Notes: a model not told the origin generated them from the letters alone. 64,000 nucleotides of DNA from Psychrobacter glaciei (GCF_014652895.1 NZ_BMZR01000004.1:164645-228644); one strand, 5' to 3'; positions 7,985 to 17,238 are shown, counted from the first letter of the stretch. A program made the numbers and translations.

Positions 7985-9409
7985 CTAGGCACTGTGACCA
8001 TTGTGGCGTTGCCATATTGTCTCACCAATGATGCCAGCCAACTGCTCAGCAATCTTATCTTTGCTCGCCTTCTCCAGCGTCACTGCCGCTTGCTCATAGC
8101 GCTCAGAGAAAAACACTTGCATGGCATTGTCATCGCTGGCGAAACCAATGTCTGCTCGTGAGACATCATTACAAGCGATCAAATCTAAATCTTTAGCCAC
8201 CAGCTTACCGCGAGCATAGCGCTCGATATCTTGCGTTTCTGCCGCAAAACCAACGACAAACAGCTCTGGATGCGCAAGCGAAATGGTCGCTAAGATATCA
8301 GGGTTTTTGACCAAACTTAGCGTCATCGCATCTTGGGTCTTTTTGATTTTTTGCGGAGCAGCTTCTTCAGTACGATAGTCGGCGACAGCCGCAGTGGCAA
8401 TAAAGATATCCGCCATTACATTTTGATTCTCGCTATGAGCATGATGCTTATTATCAAGCTCATGGCTGTGGTTATGGCTACGATCATCACCGCAATCACA
8501 CTCGCCATGATGTTCATGATGATGCGCATGTTCATGGCTGTGATCGTGAGAATGATCGTGAGAATGGTCATGCTCATCTTCAGGCACATACTGTAGCGCA
8601 CTGTGCGTACCATCCACACATTGCTGTACAGCAATTAGCATCTCTTGCGCGGACAACACATCAATGCGCGTGACATTGAGCGGTGTAGGCAGTGCCACTT
8701 TGCCACCCGCAATCAAAATAACGTCTGCACCAGCAGCCACGCAAGCACGTGCTAATGCAAAGCCCATTTTTCCAGTCGAGTGATTAGACAAATAGCGTAC
8801 CGGATCAATCGCTTCGACAGTTGGTCCAGCAGTAATCACCACTCTTTTGCCTGCTAATAATTGCGGCGTGGTTTGCATGGCATTGAATAATAATACTTCT
8901 GCCAATAGCTGCTCAGGTTCAGGCAAACGACCTGCCCCCACATCACCGCAGGCTTGCTGACCACTAGCGGGCTGGATAATTTGATAATTCATATCGCGTA
9001 GGGTCTGGACGTTCAGATTCACTGCTGGATGCGCCCACATTTGCTGGTTCATCGCTGGAGCAATAATAACGGGAGCCGTCGTTGCTAAGCACACAGTCGC
9101 CAACAAATCATCAGCCATACCCATCGCGAGGCGAGCCAGTGTATTGGCAGAGGCTGGCGCAATGACGATCAAGTCCGCCCACTTAGCAAGCTCGATATGA
9201 CCCATCCCCGCCTCTGCCTGCTCATCAAGTAAGGACGTATGCACCTCATTACCGGTCAATGCCTGTAGGGTCAATGGCGTAATAAAAGCCTGCGCACCTG
9301 TGGTCATAATGACACGCACATCAAAGCCTGCCTTGATTAGCAGACGGGCAAATATAGCAGATTTATAAGCGGCGATACCGCCGGTGATAGCAAGGATAAC
9401 ATTCGACAT
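7985..9409 (-). CDS. coaBC: Bifunctional phosphopantothenoylcysteine decarboxylase/synthetase CoaBC, with His-rich insert
   Basis: CoaBC makes 4'-phosphopantetheine for coenzyme A: CoaB joins phosphopantothenate to cysteine and CoaC decarboxylates the product. The N-terminal flavoprotein half shows GGIAAYK (about 10-16), the catalytic His71 in GHIELAKWADL, PAMNQQMW (Asn121) and the Cys154 lid motif ACGDVGAGRL. The C-terminal half has GPTVEAIDPVRYLSNHSTGKMG (about 195-216), AAVADYR and KIKK. At 474 residues it is about 65 longer than the usual roughly 406. The excess is a block at residues 267-330 packed with His, Asp and Glu and containing a CDC motif. radC lies divergently upstream, the usual neighbour. 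Confidence 0.96.
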   Translation of the reverse strand: MSNVILAITGGIAAYKSAIFARLLIKAGFDVRVIMTTGAQAFITPLTLQALTGNEVHTSLLDEQAEAGMGHIELAKWADLIVIAPASANTLARLAMGMADDLLATVCLATTAPVIIAPAMNQQMWAHPAVNLNVQTLRDMNYQIIQPASGQQACGDVGAGRLPEPEQLLAEVLLFNAMQTTPQLLAGKRVVITAGPTVEAIDPVRYLSNHSTGKMGFALARACVAAGADVILIAGGKVALPTPLNVTRIDVLSAQEMLIAVQQCVDGTHSALQYVPEDEHDHSHDHSHDHSHEHAHHHEHHGECDCGDDRSHNHSHELDNKHHAHSENQNVMADIFIATAAVADYRTEEAAPQKIKKTQDAMTLSLVKNPDILATISLAHPELFVVGFAAETQDIERYARGKLVAKDLDLIACNDVSRADIGFASDDNAMQVFFSERYEQAAVTLEKASKDKIAEQLAGIIGETIWQRHNGHSA

Positions 9410-9537
9410 AAGCGTGGCATCAGTAAAAAAATTGAAAGATAAAATTGCGCTTATAGTAACAATTATGAGATAAGTTGGGTAACGTTTTCCGCATTTATAT
9501 CATATATCTAGCATCCAACCCTCATTAAGGAGTGACA

Positions 9538-10221
9538 ATGGCGATTAAAGACTGGCATGAAGATGATAGACCACGAGAAAAACTGCTAAAATTTGGCGCC
9601 GCTCACTTAACAGATGCTGAGATATTGGCGATATTTTTACGCACTGGCACGCAGTCGCAGTCGGCAATTGAGCTGGCACGTCATCTGATCGATCAGTTTG
9701 GCAGTCTTGCCGAACTCTTAGCAGCGCCGCCACAGACTGTGCTTGCTTGTCATGGTATTGGCCCTGCCAAGTACGCACAGATATTGGCGTCGCTTGAGAT
9801 GGGTACGCGTTATTTAGACAGTAAGCTAAAGACAGGTCAAGCACTGGGACGCTCACAAGTCGTCAAGGACTATATCAGCACCCAATTGCGCGGTGAGCAC
9901 CGTGAAGTCTTTGCCGTCCTTTGCTTAGACAATGCGCTAAACCTATTAAACTTTGAAATACTGTTTACTGGCGGTATCTCGTCCTGTTCCGTCTGTATCA
10001 AACACGTACTCCGTCATGCGTTGAGCCATGCTGCCAGTCAACTCATCGTCGCGCACAACCATCCGCATACCGATGCGACCCCTTCAACGGCAGACAATCT
10101 ATTGACCTACGAGCTAAAGAAAGCCTGCGATTTGATAGACTTATCCTTGATTGACCACATCATCGTTGGACGCAATCAGACATTATCTTATGCCGAAAGC
10201 TGCTTAGCGCCTTTCGATTAA
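9538..10221 (+). CDS. radC: RadC family JAB1/MPN-domain protein
   Basis: This 227-residue protein has a helix-hairpin-helix motif (CHGIGPAKYAQ, about 79-89) followed by a JAB1/MPN metalloprotease-like domain. The zinc signature HNHPHTDATPSTAD is visible near residue 175. The N-terminus reads PREKLLKFGAAHLTDAEILAIFLRTGT, as in RadC of E. coli. The name comes from an old repair phenotype that was later assigned elsewhere, so the cellular role is unclear. The ATG at 9538 is preferred over the in-frame GTG at 9532, because TAAGGAG ends seven bases before it. coaBC is divergent on the other side. Confidence 0.93.
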   Translation: MAIKDWHEDDRPREKLLKFGAAHLTDAEILAIFLRTGTQSQSAIELARHLIDQFGSLAELLAAPPQTVLACHGIGPAKYAQILASLEMGTRYLDSKLKTGQALGRSQVVKDYISTQLRGEHREVFAVLCLDNALNLLNFEILFTGGISSCSVCIKHVLRHALSHAASQLIVAHNHPHTDATPSTADNLLTYELKKACDLIDLSLIDHIIVGRNQTLSYAESCLAPFD

Positions 10222-10253
10222 TCGAAAAATATTCGAGTAAAGACTTATACACC

Positions 10254-10295
10254 ATACTTCAAGCGAGGTTAACGCCATGATACTTTGATAATGGA
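10254..10295. mobile_element. Degraded fragment of a family B element
   Basis: ATACTTCAAGCGAGGTTAAC matches, in reverse complement, the interior of the family B copy at 15513-15619. Weaker similarity continues for about 20 bases (TACTTTGATAATGG against TACTTTTATAGTGG). The terminal repeats are missing. Confidence 0.55.
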
Positions 10296-10338
10296 CACGC
10301 AGTTATCTTGAATCAATTATAACGCTGATTTATTGAAG

Positions 10339-10354
10339 ATATATCTAGATATAT
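10339..10354. promoter_or_regulatory. Perfect 16-bp palindrome upstream of fadE
   Basis: ATATATCTAGATATAT is fully self-complementary. It lies about 410 bases before fadE and 40 bases before a second palindrome. It is a possible protein-binding site, but AT-rich palindromes can arise by chance. Confidence 0.4.
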
Positions 10355-10393
10355 GATACATATCCTCGACACAGAATAGCATTTTCGCTATTG

Positions 10394-10411
10394 ATAGTTA
10401 TCGATAACTAT
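10394..10411. promoter_or_regulatory. Perfect 18-bp palindrome upstream of fadE
   Basis: ATAGTTATCGATAACTAT is fully self-complementary, the form expected for a dimeric repressor operator. It lies about 350 bases before the fadE start. No regulator gene adjoins it, so the binding partner is unknown. Confidence 0.45.
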
Positions 10412-10762
10412 TTCATATTAGTAGCTAACTTTCGCTCAGTTATTTATATTTTGATACATTAGTTTTTGTAGAGCATCAAATGTATGTTTCTAATGGTCAG
10501 CAATCCTAGTTTTATCGCATCCTTTTGACTCAAGAATGGTTCTTTGAGTCAGAATGACGTTGTGATAGACGTTTATAAGTTTGTTCACCAATAGATTTTT
10601 AATATGATTGCTATAAAAATAATGACATTGTTTATTCTAAAAGGTTTTAGATTCAAAGTTAATTGATTTAAAACCCATTATTTTAAATAAGATGCTTTCT
10701 TAATATAATCTCTTTCTGAGCTTTACCTCATTTTCCAGTTAGGTTTTACCAAGGAGACAGTC

Positions 10763-13660
10763 ATGGCAGTTGGCTTATTTATTTTGGCAGTAATCATACA
10801 GTTAGCCACAGTTTTGGCCATCTTTTTGCTGTCTCTATCGCGCGTCACTGGTAGTATCGTCGCCATTATTACCGTGGTCGTGACCACCATCATCAGTCCA
10901 TGGTCACTTATTTTAGGCATACCGATATTGCTATTGTGTTTGGTGCTGCTTGTCGCGCCTATCCGTCAGTCATTGATTACCAAGCCTGTTTATAAGATAC
11001 TCGCTGGCGCAATGCCAAGCATGAGTGATACTGAGCGTGAAGCTCTCGATGCGGGTACGAGCTGGTGGGAAAAAGAGCTGTTTATGGGTGCGCCTAACTG
11101 GGACACTTTTGCCAATTACCCATATCCAAAACTGTCAGAAGAAGAACAAAGCTTTATAGACAATGAAGTAGAAGTGCTGTGTGCCATGCTTGATGAATGG
11201 AAAATTCAGCATGAAGATAAAGACCTGTCGCCCGAAGCGTGGCAATTTATCAAGAGTAATGGCTTTTTGGGTCTGATTATTCCTAAAGAATTTGGTGGTC
11301 TTGAGTTTAGCTCGTATGCCCAAAGTCGGGTAATGAGTAAAATTGCCTCGCGCTCACCCACCGCAGCCGTGACCTGTATGGTGCCAAACTCACTCGGCCC
11401 TGGTGAGCTGCTCATGCATTATGGGACGGATGAGCAAAAGCAACGCTGGCTACCCGGTTTAGCAAAAGGCGAAGAAGTGCCATGCTTTGGTCTGACTGGT
11501 CCTGAGGCCGGTTCGGATGCTGGCGCTATTCCTGATACAGGTGTGGTGTGTTACGGAACTCACGAAGGCGAGCAAATGCTTGGTCTGCGTATGAACTTTT
11601 CTAAGCGCTGGATTACCCTTGCCCCTATCGCTACTGTGGTTGGATTGGCATTTAAAATGCACGATCCCGAAGGTCTGCTTGGTGACCCTAACAAAACCGA
11701 TTATGGCATTACGTGTGCGTTGGTTCCTGCTAGCCACGAAGGCGTCATCACAGGGCCGCGTCATAACCCAATCGGCTCGCCATTTATGAATGGTACGGTC
11801 GATGGCACAGACGTCTTTATCCCACTAGATTATATCATCGGTGGTGTTGAGAACGCTGGGCGCGGTTGGCGCATGCTGATGGAGTGTCTGGGTGTGGGTC
11901 GCGGTATTTCGCTGCCAGCCTTATCCACTTCAGCCAGTGAGATGACTTATCTGTCGGTTGGTGCGTTTGCCAAAGTTCGTGAGCAGTTCAAGATATCAGT
12001 AGGTAAATTTGAAGGTGTACAAGACGCCACTAGCCGTATGGCGAGTAATACTTATATGTTAGAAGCGTTCCGTCATTTGGTCACTTGCGGACTCAACCAA
12101 GGTGGTACGCCATCGGTTATGACAGCAATGGCAAAATACTATGCGACAGAAACCATGCGTAGCGTTGTCAACGATGGTATGGATGTCGTCGGTGGACGCG
12201 CTGTACAAATGGGGCCACGTAACTTTTTGGCGACGCCATACCAAGCGATTCCCGTTTCTATCACTGTTGAAGGTGCCAACATCTTAACGCGTTCTTTGAT
12301 GATCTTTGGTCAAGGGGCGATGCGTTGTCATCCGTATTTATTTGACGAATTACAACTCTTACAAAGTGAAGACAAAGAATCTGCGACCAAAGAGTTCGAT
12401 ACGTTATTTTTTAAACATTTGGGCTATACCTTTAACCGCGGGGCAAAAGCCTTTATCGCTGGTTATATCGGTGGCAGTAGCGATGCGCCAAGCTTTGCCG
12501 ATGACTTTACCCGCCCTTATTACAAACATATCAACCGTCTAAGTGCTAGCTTTGCCTTGACAGCTGACATGGCTTTAGGATTGTTAGCTGGTGATTTGAA
12601 GCGCAAAGAGATGCTCTCTGGTCGTTTGGCAGATATTCATGGTCACTTGTTCATTGCGACCGCTATTTTGCAGTTTTATGAGCATGGCAGCAAATCAGAA
12701 GCTGAACGCTTACATGCCGAGGTCGCGCTACAAAACAGCCTCTATACCATTCAAGAAGCCTTTGTTTCTTTCTTTGCCAACTTCCCAAATCGTATGGCGG
12801 CTGGTGTCGTCAGCTTCGTGACTTTCCCGAGTGGTCGTATCTTTACCCCAGCGAGCGATGAGTTGAAAACCAAACTGGGCGATGTGTTTATGGATGACCA
12901 TGAAGCCAACCCCTTCCGTGATTATCTCAAGACCATGGTCTATTATAATACCTTGCCTGATGATGTCAGCGGTCGCATGGAGCATGCGTATCAAACCTTA
13001 CTTGACATTGAACCCTTGTGGCAGAAATTCAAAAAAGCAGAGCATAAAGACAGCTTTGAAGGCTTAACCTTCGAAGATCATGTGGTCTATGCCAGCCAAA
13101 ATGGTGATATCACTGAAGAAGAAGCTGAGAAACTGATTCAATATAATGGGCTACGGTTTGATTCATTATTAACAGATGTGTTCGATGGACATCTATTGAA
13201 AGCGCAAGAGCGTGAAAACCCACATACCCTAGAGAACGCCGTGCACAAGCTGACTGATTATGCGCAGCTAAAAAATGAGGCCCAAGCAAAAAATGGCACA
13301 GCGTCTAGCAGCTCGATGGTAGCCACAGATCCTCAAGATCAAACGGGTGATGCCAACCCTGATCACGGCTATGAGAGCGATGGCGATGTAAAAATGGTGG
13401 ACGAGCAAAGTACCGTCGAAGAAGTTCGCGGGCAAACACATTTTGAGGCATCTGATCCAGAAGCAGAAGCACTTGACCCTCGTTATCGTGATGCCGAATC
13501 AACGCTTAACCAGCGTATGAGCTATAATCATGGTCTGAATAAAACAGACTTTGAAGTATCTAACGATTCAGAGTCTACTTCAACCAATACTCAACCTGAG
13601 GTAGTCAAGGACAGCAAATGGCAAGATGGCCTCCGTCGCGATGAAAGCGACAAGGTCTAA
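10763..13660 (+). CDS. fadE: FadE-type acyl-CoA dehydrogenase with C-terminal extension
   Basis: This catalyses the first step of fatty-acid beta-oxidation, forming trans-2-enoyl-CoA with FAD. Two N-terminal membrane helices (about 1-65) are followed by the FadE block. Acyl-CoA dehydrogenase signatures include GLIIPKEFGGLEFS (about 170-183) and FGLTGPEAGSDAG (about 245-257), and the FadE-specific C-terminal domain follows. The protein has 965 residues, against about 814 for E. coli FadE. Most of the excess is an acidic, low-complexity tail after about residue 835 (Asp, Glu, Ser, Thr rich). AAGGAG precedes the ATG. The gene stands alone with a long upstream region. Confidence 0.93.
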   Translation: MAVGLFILAVIIQLATVLAIFLLSLSRVTGSIVAIITVVVTTIISPWSLILGIPILLLCLVLLVAPIRQSLITKPVYKILAGAMPSMSDTEREALDAGTSWWEKELFMGAPNWDTFANYPYPKLSEEEQSFIDNEVEVLCAMLDEWKIQHEDKDLSPEAWQFIKSNGFLGLIIPKEFGGLEFSSYAQSRVMSKIASRSPTAAVTCMVPNSLGPGELLMHYGTDEQKQRWLPGLAKGEEVPCFGLTGPEAGSDAGAIPDTGVVCYGTHEGEQMLGLRMNFSKRWITLAPIATVVGLAFKMHDPEGLLGDPNKTDYGITCALVPASHEGVITGPRHNPIGSPFMNGTVDGTDVFIPLDYIIGGVENAGRGWRMLMECLGVGRGISLPALSTSASEMTYLSVGAFAKVREQFKISVGKFEGVQDATSRMASNTYMLEAFRHLVTCGLNQGGTPSVMTAMAKYYATETMRSVVNDGMDVVGGRAVQMGPRNFLATPYQAIPVSITVEGANILTRSLMIFGQGAMRCHPYLFDELQLLQSEDKESATKEFDTLFFKHLGYTFNRGAKAFIAGYIGGSSDAPSFADDFTRPYYKHINRLSASFALTADMALGLLAGDLKRKEMLSGRLADIHGHLFIATAILQFYEHGSKSEAERLHAEVALQNSLYTIQEAFVSFFANFPNRMAAGVVSFVTFPSGRIFTPASDELKTKLGDVFMDDHEANPFRDYLKTMVYYNTLPDDVSGRMEHAYQTLLDIEPLWQKFKKAEHKDSFEGLTFEDHVVYASQNGDITEEEAEKLIQYNGLRFDSLLTDVFDGHLLKAQERENPHTLENAVHKLTDYAQLKNEAQAKNGTASSSSMVATDPQDQTGDANPDHGYESDGDVKMVDEQSTVEEVRGQTHFEASDPEAEALDPRYRDAESTLNQRMSYNHGLNKTDFEVSNDSESTSTNTQPEVVKDSKWQDGLRRDESDKV

Positions 13661-14125
13661 AGGGGTAAGGTTTAAAGGTACAGGCAATCACTGACAGGCG
13701 TCTATTTATGATAGATATCGCTTTAACCTTTTAATCATACGAAACCCTTACTGTCAAAAAGTTATTTAAATCAATCAGATAAATAAGCAAAAGCGAGACC
13801 GTCTAAAATAGGCGGTCTCGCTTTTTTTGCCAAAAAAATTGCCGTCTATATTTACTATTTAACATGCACTTTACTCGCGTTTAAGGTCTTTATTATGACA
13901 ATAAAATAAGTGAAACGGAAAAAATCGCTAATGTCACGATATTTAAATGATAAAAAAATCTTGCAGTACCCTTAACAATTATTTTATATTGTCAAAAAAA
14001 CTGACACTAAGTAATACACAAAAACATATAGACGTAACACCATCAGGCGTTGAGATAACAATCATAGATATATTGATTTATTGCCGTACTGACTACTGAG
14101 CGTTGCATATAAAAGGATAGAGGTT
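13661..14125. other. Intergenic region between fadE and the symporter gene
   Basis: A 465-base gap with a strong terminator at 13791-13828. The remainder is AT-rich and shows no gene, repeat copy or operator I can support. Confidence 0.5.
13791..13828 (+). terminator. Rho-independent terminator after fadE
   Basis: AAGCGAGACCG (13791-13801) pairs with CGGTCTCGCTT (13813-13823), followed by a T-run. It lies 130 bases after the fadE stop. Confidence 0.88.
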
Positions 14126-15502
14126 ATGTGGAAAAATATGGGACTGACGGGCAAGATCATGGTTGCCATGGCGCTCGGTATCATACTGGGTTTGTTTATA
14201 AACTATTCAGGACTAAACGCAGAAGGCGGCTTTGTTAATACGTATATTACAAACGGCTTCCTCGCTATTATTGGCAAGCTATTTGTTAACTCACTCAAAA
14301 TGTTGGTCGTACCGCTAGTACTTATCTCATTGATTTGCGGTGTGTGCGGTATTGGTGATATTCGTCTGCTTGGTCGTATTGGTACCAAAACCTTTATGAT
14401 TTATATGTTCACCACCGCGCTTGCTATTGCGACGGCGATTGGACTTGGCTCGCTATTTGGTATCGGCAAGGGCATGAACATTGGCACTGACGCCACTTTT
14501 GAAGCAGCATCAGCGCCGCCATTGCTTGATGTTTTCTCAAACATCATCCCATCCAACCCCATCAGCGCGATGGCAAATGGTGATATGTTGTCGATTATTT
14601 TCTTTGCCATTCTCATCGGTGTCAGTATTCTGATGGTTGGTAAGCCTGCCAAAGGCTTGGTACAAAGCTTAGAATTAATTAATGAAGTCATCTTAAAGAT
14701 GGTGACTATCATTATGAATCTTGCACCATATGGTGTCTTTGCCCTATTGACCAAGGCGATGGCTGACCTTGGTTTAGACTTAATTTGGTCATTACTTGGT
14801 TATGTTGCGGTATTGGTCGGTTCATTGGCCTTCCATTTCTTTATCACCATGATGATTGTACTTAAGCTTGCTTCAGGCTTGTCTATCAAGACCTTTTTGG
14901 CAAAAATGCGCGAAGTTCAGATCTTTGCTTTTAGTACATCAAGCTCAAACGCGACGATTCCTATTACCTTGCGTACCGTTACCAAGCGTATGGGTGTGAA
15001 TAACTCTGTCGCTTCGTTTACCGTTCCTTTTGGTGCCACCATCAACATGGATGGTACGGCTATCATGCAAGGTACAGCGACCATCTTCATTGCCAATATT
15101 TATGGTATTGATTTGGGCGTGACCGAGTATCTGACGGTTATCTTGATGTCGGTACTGGCGTCTGTTGGTACTGCTGGTGTTCCTGGTGTTGGTCTGATCA
15201 TGCTCTCTATGGTATTTGCTCAAGTTGGCTTACCAATCGAAGGTATTGGCTTAATCTTAGGTGTCGACCGTATTCTTGATATGTTACGTACCGCTGTCAA
15301 CGTTGGTGGTGATGCGGCAGTAACTGCCATCGTAGCAAAATCAGAAGGCAAAATGGATCTGGCTATTTATAACGATCCTGACGCTGGCGCGAAAGACGTA
15401 TTTGACGGTCATATTGATGAAGACAACGAGCGTGAATTCTCTGAAGTCTTCAGTGATGGCATCATGGGTAGTGAGTATGATGATGTAGATCGTCGTCGCT
15501 AA
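14126..15502 (+). CDS. Dicarboxylate/amino acid:cation symporter (DAACS family)
   Basis: This 458-residue inner-membrane symporter belongs to the glutamate/aspartate/C4-dicarboxylate family (GltP, GltT, DctA type). Visible signatures are the serine-rich re-entrant loop FSTSSSNATIPITLR (about 271-285), the sodium and substrate motif FGATINMDGTAI (about 302-313) and the second re-entrant tip SVGTAGVPGVGL. The late helix DRILDMLRTAVNVGGDA carries the Asp and Arg/Asn positions that contact substrate. The last 40 residues are acidic and probably disordered. GAGG lies just upstream of the ATG. The exact substrate (glutamate, aspartate or dicarboxylates) cannot be decided from sequence. Confidence 0.92.
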   Translation: MWKNMGLTGKIMVAMALGIILGLFINYSGLNAEGGFVNTYITNGFLAIIGKLFVNSLKMLVVPLVLISLICGVCGIGDIRLLGRIGTKTFMIYMFTTALAIATAIGLGSLFGIGKGMNIGTDATFEAASAPPLLDVFSNIIPSNPISAMANGDMLSIIFFAILIGVSILMVGKPAKGLVQSLELINEVILKMVTIIMNLAPYGVFALLTKAMADLGLDLIWSLLGYVAVLVGSLAFHFFITMMIVLKLASGLSIKTFLAKMREVQIFAFSTSSSNATIPITLRTVTKRMGVNNSVASFTVPFGATINMDGTAIMQGTATIFIANIYGIDLGVTEYLTVILMSVLASVGTAGVPGVGLIMLSMVFAQVGLPIEGIGLILGVDRILDMLRTAVNVGGDAAVTAIVAKSEGKMDLAIYNDPDAGAKDVFDGHIDEDNEREFSEVFSDGIMGSEYDDVDRRR

Positions 15503-15512
15503 TCAACACTGC

Positions 15513-15619
15513 TATAGTCATTCCACTATAAAAGTATTACAGCGTTAACCTCGCTTGAAGTATCACATATACATCTACACTCGGTTGCCTTGTACTACTT
15601 TTAAATTGAATCGACTATA
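15513..15619. mobile_element. MITE-like element, family B, 107-bp form
   Basis: Bounded by TATAGTCATTCCA and the complement of TATAGTCGATTCA. It is non-coding. The interior includes GCGTTAACCTCGCTTGAAGTA and the complement of the TACAAGG-AACCGAG segment, which recurs in diverged form at 25231-25337. It begins ten bases after the symporter stop codon. Confidence 0.8.
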
Positions 15620-15636
15620 AATAGACGTTCATAAAA

Positions 15637-15672
15637 TAAAAAACCTCAGCCAAATCGGCTGAGGTTTTTTTG
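15637..15672. terminator. Rho-independent terminator after the symporter gene
   Basis: AACCTCAGCC (from 15642) pairs with GGCTGAGGTT (15657-15666) across a short loop, with an A-run before it and a T-run after it. It can work in both directions between the convergent symporter and TSUP genes. Confidence 0.9.
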
Positions 15673-15693
15673 AGACATATAAGATTATTTATT

Positions 15694-15972
15694 AGGGTCT
15701 GTTGAACATTCAAATGTGGCACTGGCAGTGGCTATTTTTTAGACAATACGCAGTGAAATTTTTGACGCCTAGTCATTCTAGGGTAGACAATTTCGCCATG
15801 TATTGGCAAAAAATAGCCCTGCCCTGAAAGGCTGATGCTAAAATCACCCCAAACGTTGTTGTAAACCTAGCTAAGGTCTCGACATTATCGTCAGTTTACG
15901 CCTGATTTGATAAAACGTTTGATACGATTTTAGCGATCAGCAGTCCTAATATTTGAATGTTCAACAGACCCT
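15694..15972. mobile_element. Family C inverted-repeat element or insertion-sequence remnant
   Basis: A 279-bp segment with near-perfect terminal inverted repeats: AGGGTCTGTTGAACATTCAAAT on the left and its complement on the right. It is flanked by TA on both sides. No long frame survives. A short plus-strand frame ending ...LIKRLIRF and a stop, close to the right end, might be the tail of a former transposase, but this is only a suggestion. Part of the left end recurs at 19859. Confidence 0.8.
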
Positions 15973-15980
15973 ATTGTTAT

Positions 15981-16736
15981 TTAACCAAAAACGTATTTGG
16001 TCAACATGGCAAAACACACCAATACAATCATCGGACGAATCAGCTTACTACCGCCTTTAACCACCATGTGCGAGCCAAAATACGCACCTATCGTTTGCCC
16101 AACCATCATTGCTAGCCCCACTTTCCACAATACATTACCGCCCAAAATAAAGAAAATCAGCGAGCCAATATTGGTCGATAAGTTCAAGACCTTTGCCGCG
16201 CCTGTCGCTTCAATGATCTGACGACCGCGCAAAGCCACATTACCAAGCGCAAAGAACATGCCAGTTCCTGGGCCGATATAACCATCATAAAAACCAATTA
16301 AAGGTGCCACGACTTTTTGCCATTTGCCTTCTGAGATACGCGGTGCGGCTTCTACTTCACCAAGTCTGGGTGCAAATAGCGTATAGAGACCAATCGCTGC
16401 GATTAAAAACGGAATCAGCTTTTCGAGCAAATCAGGTGGTGACATCTGTACGGCGATCGTACCGATAACTGAACCGATAAAAGCAGCAATAATGGCCACC
16501 TTGATACGTTGTGGCTTGACGACCCCTTTTCTAATCATCGTAATGGACGCTGCTAGCGCACCTGAAGCGGCTTGCAGCTTGTTAGTGCCCAGCGTTAGCA
16601 CTGGGGGAATATTGGCTAGTAGCATGGCTGGTATGGTTAATAAGCCACCACCACCTGCGATAGCGTCAATAAAACCTGCCAGCGCTGCCACGGCTGTCAG
16701 CATTAAAATAATCTCTAGAGAGAATGATAAGTCCAT
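15981..16736 (-). CDS. TSUP (TauE/SafE) family membrane transporter, YfcA-like
   Basis: This 251-residue inner-membrane protein has about eight helices. The opening signature AGFIDAIAGGGGLLTIPAML (about 20-39) and the mid-protein GFYDGYIGPGTGMFFAL (about 148-164) are the two glycine-rich motifs of the YfcA branch of the TauE/SafE family. Members are thought to export sulfite or organic anions. The stop lies nine bases from the family C element. The protein differs clearly from the TSUP protein at 7163-7945, so the two are not recent duplicates. The family is sure and the substrate is open. Confidence 0.92.
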   Translation of the reverse strand: MDLSFSLEIILMLTAVAALAGFIDAIAGGGGLLTIPAMLLANIPPVLTLGTNKLQAASGALAASITMIRKGVVKPQRIKVAIIAAFIGSVIGTIAVQMSPPDLLEKLIPFLIAAIGLYTLFAPRLGEVEAAPRISEGKWQKVVAPLIGFYDGYIGPGTGMFFALGNVALRGRQIIEATGAAKVLNLSTNIGSLIFFILGGNVLWKVGLAMMVGQTIGAYFGSHMVVKGGSKLIRPMIVLVCFAMLTKYVFG

Positions 16737-17238
16737 AACACCGACCTGTAAACTTTATGATGAAAAATGAAGAAGCCCTAAGAGCTGGCTTTAAGAACTG
16801 AGAATAAATCATCACTACTAGTGTTGCTACCAACTTTGCTAGTAGCTAGCCAATAGTACTGCTGATATGTATCAAAGCTGTGACAGAACACTGCGTAATG
16901 CCGCTCATTATAGAGATAAAAGACTAAAAAAAGCCAAAAACGAGCTGAAGTCTGCTAGATTTGTCTAACAGGTTATTGAAATATTTAAGAATAATATTTT
17001 TATCAATGACAGATTTTATGATTTATTCCTGCTTTGCCTCTCGCCATAGCGCTGGCATTTCGCTCTTATTGATAGGGTAAGATAGGTTTATGGTTTCAGT
17101 TTTACAGATTTTGTTGTGTATATGAATGAGATTATGAGAAACTGTTAACGTCTATCTGCGACACTGTCCAATTTAACAGTATAGATACTTGAGGTTATTG
17201 CATTATTTAGCAAATTGTATTTAGTAAATGAGGATGAT
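16737..17238. other. Divergent intergenic region, TSUP gene and nhaA
   Basis: A 502-base gap between divergent genes. It must carry both promoters. I see no repeat copy, no nhaR-like regulator gene and no operator that I can support. Confidence 0.4.

Larger units (their letters stand above)
10222..10762. other. Long intergenic region before fadE
   Basis: A 541-base AT-rich gap without a credible gene. It holds a degraded family B fragment (about 10254-10295) and two perfect palindromes (10339-10354 and 10394-10411). No clear sigma-70 promoter could be fixed by eye. It is likely the regulatory region of fadE. Confidence 0.6.

Noticed and set aside
8333-8634. Overlapping open frames on both strands across the CoaBC insert
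   Set aside because: They are shadows of the repetitive His-codon sequence, are Met/Ile-rich on other frames and lack ribosome-binding sites.
15694-15972. A coding transposase inside the family C element
   Set aside because: No frame of useful length survives; only a possible 20-residue tail can be read.
16737-17238. A hidden nhaR regulator gene upstream of nhaA
   Set aside because: No frame on either strand encodes a LysR-type helix-turn-helix.
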